Assembly (NCBI RefSeq): GCF_006442545.2
Contig: NZ_CP083953.1
Coordinates: 248,001 to 312,000, forward strand
Direction of reading: 5' to 3'
DNA from: Mesorhizobium sp. B2-1-8
GTDB lineage: Bacteria > Pseudomonadota > Alphaproteobacteria > Rhizobiales > Rhizobiaceae
DNA length: 64,000 bases
Below, one piece after another: positions 59,299-64,000 of this stretch. The notes beneath the pieces were generated by a model. The model saw only the letters and a program-made list of their open reading frames with translations, was not told the DNA's origin and ran no database searches. A program made the translations under genes and the position numbers. Positions within the stretch are counted from its first letter, which is position 1, and each line of letters begins with the position of its first letter.

Positions 59299-59789
59299 TC
59301 AGGCGGCCGCGCGCCCCTCGATGACATCGGCGCCGATCTCGTCGGCGGAGACCTCATCGAGATAGGCGCGGCCGCAGGAGTTGCCGGCAAGCCAGTGCTC
59401 GGCCGCCTCGCTGTTTTCGGCCAGATGCGGAAGCTCCGGGCTGTCGCCGAGGGCCTGCAGCACGCGGACCATGTCGATTTCGGGGGCCTGGCTGATGTGC
59501 CGGGCCTGGTGCGGAACGGGAGGGCCTATTCGGCAGCCTGGAGGTGGTCCGTCTCGTCGCTGTCGTCGATGGTCACCGGCTCATCGGAGGACGCACCCGC
59601 ACCCTCGGCGAGAAAGGCTGGCAGTTCGGCGGCATCGCCATCGAGCGCCGCCTCGTCCGGCAGCTCGCCGGCGACGGCGTCGCCGGTATCGTCAGCCACT
59701 TCGTCGACGTCGAGGCGCAGCGGCTCGGGCAGCCAGTTCGATCCTTCGAGAAGACGGGCGGCTTCACGCGCCACGATGTCCTTCTTCAT
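59299..59789 (-). pseudogene. C-terminal part of a plasmid ParB-like protein
   Basis: The minus strand reads KKDIVAREAARLLEGSNWLP, EPLR followed by an acidic linker, stops at 59526, and in another frame goes on PHQARHISQAPEIDMVRVLQ, ALGDSPELPHLAENSEAAEH and WLAGNSCGRAYLDEVSADEI to the stop at 59299. This is the C-terminus typical of large plasmid ParB/Noc-like proteins. The N-terminal two thirds are missing and a shift breaks the rest. Confidence 0.55.
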
Positions 59790-59797
59790 GTGATCGA

Positions 59798-60503
59798 TCA
59801 GCTGCGCGGAGTCCGCGCCACGGGCTTCACGGACAGCCTGCAGGATCCGCGCCTGGTGAGGCGAACGAGGAACTCGAAGATCGGGGCGACCGGCTTGGCC
59901 TTGCGCCCCATCTTGTTGAGCGCCCAGTCGAATTGCGGCGTATTGACCGCAGGCAGGTCGACCATCGTCAGGTGTACATCGAGCTTGTCGTGGATGATCT
60001 CGGAACGCAGACTGTCGGTAAACCCGCTGATCGCTGCTTTGGCGCCGCAGTAAACCGATTGCAGCGGCACGGAACGATAGGCCAGTGCCGACCCGACGTT
60101 GACGATGGTTCCGCGATTTCGCACGCGCATTCTCTTCAGCGCCGGGCCATCATACCATGTACCTGTCCGAGGTAAGTCACCTTGGTGCCGCGCTCGACCT
60201 CTTCGGCAGTCAGCTTGGCGACGGGGGAAAATATCGTCGCCATCGCGACATTGACCCAAATGTCGATTGGACCGAGCTCCGCTTCGACCCGATCCGCGGC
60301 CGCCTCAACCGCGGCAGGATCGTGACATCCGTCGGAATCGGCAGCGCGTTTACGCCGTACCGCCGCACATCATTGGCTGCCCGCTCAAGCCGCGCGGCAT
60401 CACGCGAAAGCAGGCCGACATCGAAGCCCTCTCGAGCAAACTCCTCGACGGTGGCGCGACCGGCGCCCGCGCCGGCACCTGTGATCACCACCACCTTGGC
60501 CAT
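59798..60503 (-). pseudogene. Short-chain dehydrogenase, frameshifted
   Basis: ATG 60503 (GGAGAGG upstream) starts MAKVVVITGAGAGAGRATVE with the TGxxxGxG motif; the middle (about 60300-60140) is readable only by changing frame (AAADRVEAELGPIDIWVN); the end reads GTIVNVGSALAYRSVPLQSV, YCGAKAAISGFTDSLRSEII with catalytic Tyr and Lys. The C-terminus runs into the ParB fragment. Several shifts, so it is not functional. Confidence 0.7.
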
Positions 60504-60529
60504 ACATCCTCTCCTGGATATGGCCATCT

Positions 60530-60554
60530 AACGACGGGTTCGGAGTGTTGTTCC
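60530..60554 (-). promoter_or_regulatory. EcfG promoter before the SDR pseudogene, consensus match
   Basis: Minus strand GGAAC (60554-60550), 16 bases, CGTT (60533-60530), 27 bp before ATG 60503. The promoter outlived the gene. Confidence 0.6.
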
Positions 60555-60662
60555 GGGCCGAATGGCGAAAATGGGCCACGGCGGAAACATTGGCGTCGTG
60601 CGCCGTTTAGGGATGGACAGCGCTGAGCGCCGCCTTGCCGCCGGGAGGATGGGTTGCTTGAA

Positions 60663-61053
60663 CACTATCATTTGATCGCCATCGGCAGCTGCCTAGGCTG
60701 TGCTTCGTTCGCCTATGCGCCCGCGCCAACCGGAAAGCGCCTGATCCTCGAACGATTATCTACCGGGCGAGGAGGCTGACTGGAGCGCGCAGGCTGCCTT
60801 GGTCGACGGCAGGTACCAAGTCGGCCCACGCGCAGGTAATCTACATCGATCCAATGCTGGCGAAAACACGACAATGTGAAGCTGGTGACCAATGCCGACG
60901 GCCAAGAGGAACCCTGCCGTCCATGGAATAGACGTGGCTATCCGGATGGGGCAGGTCCTCAGACTGCAGGCAGAAGTCCATAGAATGGCGCGCGAACTCG
61001 CTGAACGACATGTCCGGCAGCCTGAAGCAAACCAATCCCGGAGTGAAGCGCAA
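60663..61053. pseudogene. Scrambled GMC oxidoreductase remnant
   Basis: Plus strand 60663-60910 resembles the N-terminal half of the GMC gene at 51204: HLIAIGSCLGCASFAYAPAP TGKRLILER, WSAQAALVDGRYQ and HDNVKLVTNADGQE. Minus strand 61053-60920 resembles its C-terminal third: MSFSEFARHSMDFCLQSEDL PHPDSHVY. The two halves now face each other, so an inversion joined them. Many stops. Confidence 0.6.
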
Positions 61054-61207
61054 GCTGAAGGCGGTTTTGTCGGATCGGGTGGTCGGCCGTCGCTCGATCT
61101 CACCCTGGCTCCGCCACTTGTCAAGTCATCCCAAATAGCCCTTCGGGAGCTTTGTGCGCCTGCGTCAGATGGCGCTTTCGCGTTGCGTAGTTGAAGGAGA
61201 GCCTCTC

Positions 61208-62464
61208 GTGTTCGTATCGTTCTTTCCCAGGCCGCGCCTGTTCTTCCTCTCAGCTTTTTTGTGGACCGTCCTCGCCATGACGCTGTGGTATGTCGTCGGC
61301 AAGCACGCGGGCGTGTCTATAGGCCTGCCGCCGCTTCCGCCCGGGACGATGCCGCGGGTCGATGCCTCGTATTTCTGGTCCGGGCCATTTCTTTGGTTTG
61401 ATATCTATTTCGCGATCGCATTAGGCATATTCGCGGCATTCTGGATGTTTATGGCGCCGCACCCTTGGGCGCTCTGGTCCATTCTCGGTTCCGCCCTCAT
61501 CATTTTCACCAACTACATTCAGGTTGAGGCCAGCGTCGCGATCAACAATTGGTACGGACCTTTTTACAATCTGATCGAGGCCGCCTTGTCCAGATCGGCG
61601 CCTGTCACTTTGGCCGAGTTCTACACAAAGATCGGCGGGCTCGCGGGGATCGTCGGCGTCGGTGTCGGCGTCGGCGTGCTGACGCGCTTCCTCGCTAGTC
61701 ACTACATCTTCCGCTGGCGTACGGCCATGAACAGCTACTACATGGCGCATTGGAGCCGGCTGCGCACCACCGAAGGTGCCTCGCAGCGCGTGCAAGACGA
61801 CACAATGCGCTTCGCCTCGACGATAGAAACCCTGGGCATCAATTTCATCGAGTCGGTCATGACGTTAGTCGCCTTCCTGCCCGTCCTGCTCCGCCTCTCC
61901 GCCGATGTGACCGAACTGCCGCTCATTGGGCACGTGCCTTATGCACTCGTCGTCGCCGTTGTCGTCTGGTCTATTTTCGGAACGGGTTTGCTCGCTCTCG
62001 TCGGCATCCGCTTGCCGGCGCTACAATTTCGTAACCAGAGGGTTGAGGCGGCCTACCGCAAGGAGCTTGTTCATGGCGAGGATAGCGCCGAGCGGGCGCA
62101 GCCGGCGACGATCGCGGAACTCTTCTCGCACATCCGGCGCAATTACTTTCGACTTTATCTCAACTACGTTTACTTCAATGTGGTTCGACTGACTTATTTA
62201 CAGGTAGATAACATCTTCCCCTACGTCGTACTGGGACCAAATATTGTGGCTGGCAAAATCACGCTAGGTGCCATGAACCAGATTCTGAACGCCTTCCTGC
62301 AGGTACGTACGTCTATGCAGTTTCTGATCAATTCGTGGACGGTGATCGTGGAACTCTTGTCCATCTACAAGCGCCTGCGCGGCCTTGATGCCAATATCCG
62401 GGGCGAACGCCTGCCCAAGATTGACCGGCGCTTCCGCGAGGATCCTCTCGAGACTCCCTGGTGA
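61208..62464 (+). CDS. bacA: SbmA/BacA-like peptide transporter
   Basis: 418 residues from GTG 61208 with AAGGAG eight bases upstream. BacA/SbmA family: an inner-membrane, proton-driven peptide importer without its own ATPase domain, about seven helices. Recognisable parts are [15 protein letters not shown] helix 2, [60 protein letters not shown] and [20 protein letters not shown]. In rhizobia BacA takes up plant NCR peptides and is needed for bacteroids in some legumes; here it may be the main or an extra copy. It is intact although surrounded by broken genes. Confidence 0.85.
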   Translation: MFVSFFPRPRLFFLSAFLWTVLAMTLWYVVGKHAGVSIGLPPLPPGTMPRVDASYFWSGPFLWFDIYFAIALGIFAAFWMFMAPHPWALWSILGSALIIFTNYIQVEASVAINNWYGPFYNLIEAALSRSAPVTLAEFYTKIGGLAGIVGVGVGVGVLTRFLASHYIFRWRTAMNSYYMAHWSRLRTTEGASQRVQDDTMRFASTIETLGINFIESVMTLVAFLPVLLRLSADVTELPLIGHVPYALVVAVVVWSIFGTGLLALVGIRLPALQFRNQRVEAAYRKELVHGEDSAERAQPATIAELFSHIRRNYFRLYLNYVYFNVVRLTYLQVDNIFPYVVLGPNIVAGKITLGAMNQILNAFLQVRTSMQFLINSWTVIVELLSIYKRLRGLDANIRGERLPKIDRRFREDPLETPW

Positions 62465-62470
62465 CCTCGG

Positions 62471-62904
62471 CTAGTGACCATCACCGTTGATCTGCTGCGA
62501 CGTCAAGGAGTTCGGATCGATCTCCCGCTGCTTCAGCATGTACCGGATCTGCTTCGGCCCCTTGTTCAGGAAGACGCCCGTCAGCAGGGACAGAATCCAG
62601 AAAGGCGCGCCGAAGAGGCTGCCTGTGTGGTCTCCGGTTTAGGAGTCACGTCAGGGTCGGGCGCTTTCGTGCGCTCTGCCTTGAGCTGGATGCGGATGCG
62701 GACGTCGTCGGACTGCGGCGTGTCGTCGAGCTGACTCTGGATCTCCTCGAGGATCTCGGCACCCTGCTCGCAAGTCCCGCTGCTCTTGTGATCGCGGATG
62801 AAGATTCTGTAATAGCGCATGATCATTGCCCCGAGGCGTTCGCGGTTCGCTTCCCGCTGTGCCTGCCGCCTCGCCTTGTTTACAGCCTTGAAGAGGCTGG
62901 ACAT
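62471..62904 (-). pseudogene. Two-part small membrane protein, probably frameshifted
   Basis: From ATG 62904: MSSLFKAVNKARRQAQREAN, MRYYRIFIRDHKSSGTCEQG, DDVRIRIQLKAERTKAPDPD; this frame ends at 62581. From about 62640 the codon pattern is instead right in another frame: GSLFGAPFWILSLLTGVFLN, KGPKQIRYMLKQREIDPNSL to a stop at 62471. One gene broken by a shift near 62640, or two overlapping genes, are both possible. No family recognised. Confidence 0.4.
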
Positions 62905-62999
62905 GCACTCGAGAAAGATGTCGATGACCACAGCGTTTAGCAAGTGCTCTAATTGCCATTGCTTTGCACAGCCAGATTTCCCTCTCGGCGAATTTGAGG

Positions 63000-63151
63000 A
63001 GGCGAGCAATGGAAATCGTGCATTCCTGTCGCGGCTGAAATTTGCCTGGCTGATTGGCTGGCACATCCTGCTGCCGGCAATTACCGTCGGACTGGCCTCG
63101 TTCATCGCGATGACAAAGTTGCCGGAAAGGGGCGTCGCGACTTTCCTTTGA
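63000..63151 (+). pseudogene. Cytochrome bd-type quinol oxidase subunit I, N-terminal stub
   Basis: Reads NRAFLSRLKFAWLIGWHILL PAITVGLASFIAMTKLPERG and then stops at 63151. LSRxQFAxxIxFHxxFPAxTIGLAS is the first helix of CydA/CioA with the haem-binding His. Only about 45 residues are left, without a start codon in frame. Confidence 0.55.
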
Positions 63152-63274
63152 AGACGCCGCTGAGCTGAAGTCAAACACCAAGCGCAATATTGCGGGCTCG
63201 ATCAAACTCGTTCTGGCCGGTGTTCTTGCGTTATCTCGGCCTGCCGCCATTCTCTGAATCAAACGGTGGCCTAG

Positions 63275-63463
63275 TTATTGGAACGCTGACATTCGTGATG
63301 TCCAGATTGCCAAGCCGATGATGACAATCAATATCCAGAAGAGCGAATTAAAAAGCATGCGAACAAGGTCGCGGTTTTGCTCCTTGGTGACGCCAAGTCG
63401 ATCCGAGATAATGTCGCCCGGCGCGATAAACAGCCAGAGTATGAATCGACCGAGCCTTCCCAT
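63275..63463 (-). CDS. Small membrane protein
   Basis: 62 residues from ATG 63463. Two hydrophobic stretches (LGRFILWLFIAPGDIISDRL and LFNSLFWILIVIIGLAIWTS) with a basic/acidic loop GVTKEQNRDLVR between them, suggesting a helical hairpin in the membrane. Unrecognised. 63464-63859 has no gene. Confidence 0.5.
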   Translation of the reverse strand: MGRLGRFILWLFIAPGDIISDRLGVTKEQNRDLVRMLFNSLFWILIVIIGLAIWTSRMSAFQ

Positions 63464-63859
63464 GTCCCGTTCCTCGCCGCTTCAGCCAGACACCAAACCA
63501 CCAAGCTCCGTGCAAGTCGAGCGTGGTCATACTTGAAATCTCTCGTTCAGATGCACATCAGTCCTTGGCACCGGAAAATCAGCAAGGCTAAGAACAGATT
63601 GCCGCCGCTCCGTTGCGCGGCACGCCAACGGCGTCGCCTCATGCCAACGGAATTTCGGGCGTGACGCCGTTTAACCAAGGCGCAGCTCGTTAACCGTCAA
63701 AATCGTGTCTGGATGCCGTTTCATTCCCGACGCGATGCCAACGCAACCATGCATGGCATGTTGCGCTTCATCTCGGGCCGCATAACCGGTCCCGAACGAC
63801 GTGATCTTGCAGTCCGTCAGGCAACTACCCAGCAACTACCCCAGGGCTGCGAATCCAGG

Positions 63860-64000
63860 TTAACGGGGAAGTTGACCGAGGATTGAGGCGAGGTAGTCGG
63901 GGCTCCATCCGGCCTTTTTGCGCCTCAGTTTGATCGACTGCCTGTCGTTGATTGCCCGGACGAGGTTGAGGGCAAAATGGCGGACGATGGCCATGTTGTG
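63860..64000 (-). CDS. ISAs1-family transposase, 3' end
   Basis: The last 46 codons before a TAA at 63862-63860: HNMAIVRHFALNLVRAINDR, QSIKLRRKKAGWSPDYLASI, LGQLPR. HNxAxxRxxALNL and RKxAGW-DxxLxxIL are the C-terminal signature of ISAs1-type DDE transposases. The gene continues past the right edge. CAGGGCTGCGAATCC at 63842-63856 may be the end of the element's inverted repeat. Confidence 0.8.
   Translation of the reverse strand, partial: HNMAIVRHFALNLVRAINDRQSIKLRRKKAGWSPDYLASILGQLPR

Overview
The window looks like a piece of a Mesorhizobium-type genome (Rhizobiales, high GC). The reasons are DUF768-, DUF982- and DUF1236-like small proteins, an EcfG/RpoE2-like sigma factor, a ROSE-type RNA thermometer before an Hsp20 gene, a BacA/SbmA transporter and Dpp-type ABC operons. 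No tRNA, rRNA or CRISPR array was seen. Much of it is accessory DNA, full of transposase debris, prophage fragments and broken duplicates of small genes.

1-31 kb is a stress and small-gene island. It opens with an integrase fragment, then an EcfG-like sigma factor (907-1485) facing a NepR-like small protein. About twenty of the following transcription units carry the motif GGAAC-N18-TT, often with CGTT, TGTT or GGTT as the second half, at the spacing expected for EcfG promoters. They include CsbD, a YciE/DUF892 ferritin-like protein, inorganic pyrophosphatase plus cysteine hydrolase, a DUF1236 protein, a phasin-like protein, DUF768 proteins, two broken LigD-like ligase copies, and candidate small RNAs. 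At 14.19-14.66 kb three promoter/hairpin cassettes lie in tandem; pieces recur at 17.2 and 25.1-25.4 kb. Four copies of a 32-38 residue single-helix membrane peptide are scattered from 9 to 26 kb. Other items are an Nramp-like transporter operon with PRC-barrel-like partners, two divergent Sel1-repeat proteins, prophage tail fragments, three DUF982 genes and two Hsp20 genes.

31.7-43.6 kb is a catabolic island bounded by IS6 and Tn3 remnants. A CocE/NonD-type hydrolase is followed by a complete dipeptide/oligopeptide-type ABC transporter (two permeases, two ATPases, a Tat-type binding protein) and a TetR regulator. Converging on it is a two-gene operon for a trimethylamine-dehydrogenase-like flavoenzyme and an MttB-family methyltransferase. 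The same palindrome core, CTTGTTG-N10-CAACAAG, lies before the first gene of each operon, which suggests one TetR regulon for import, hydrolysis and demethylation of an unknown methylated amine conjugate.

44-48 kb holds a MHYT-PAS-GGDEF-EAL protein, an IS256/NmrA mosaic and a DUF4336 protein.

48.4-56.5 kb is a divergon. SDR, GMC oxidoreductase, GH39 and GH144-like glucoamylase genes run left; DoxX, cupin, SMP-30/gluconolactonase and VOC genes run right. A mirror-image EcfG-type promoter pair sits between them.

56.5-64 kb holds a complete IS5-family element, decayed ParB, SDR, GMC and cytochrome-bd fragments, an intact bacA/sbmA-like gene, small membrane proteins, and the 3' end of an ISAs1-family transposase at the right edge. 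All names are from reading the sequence; no database search was run.
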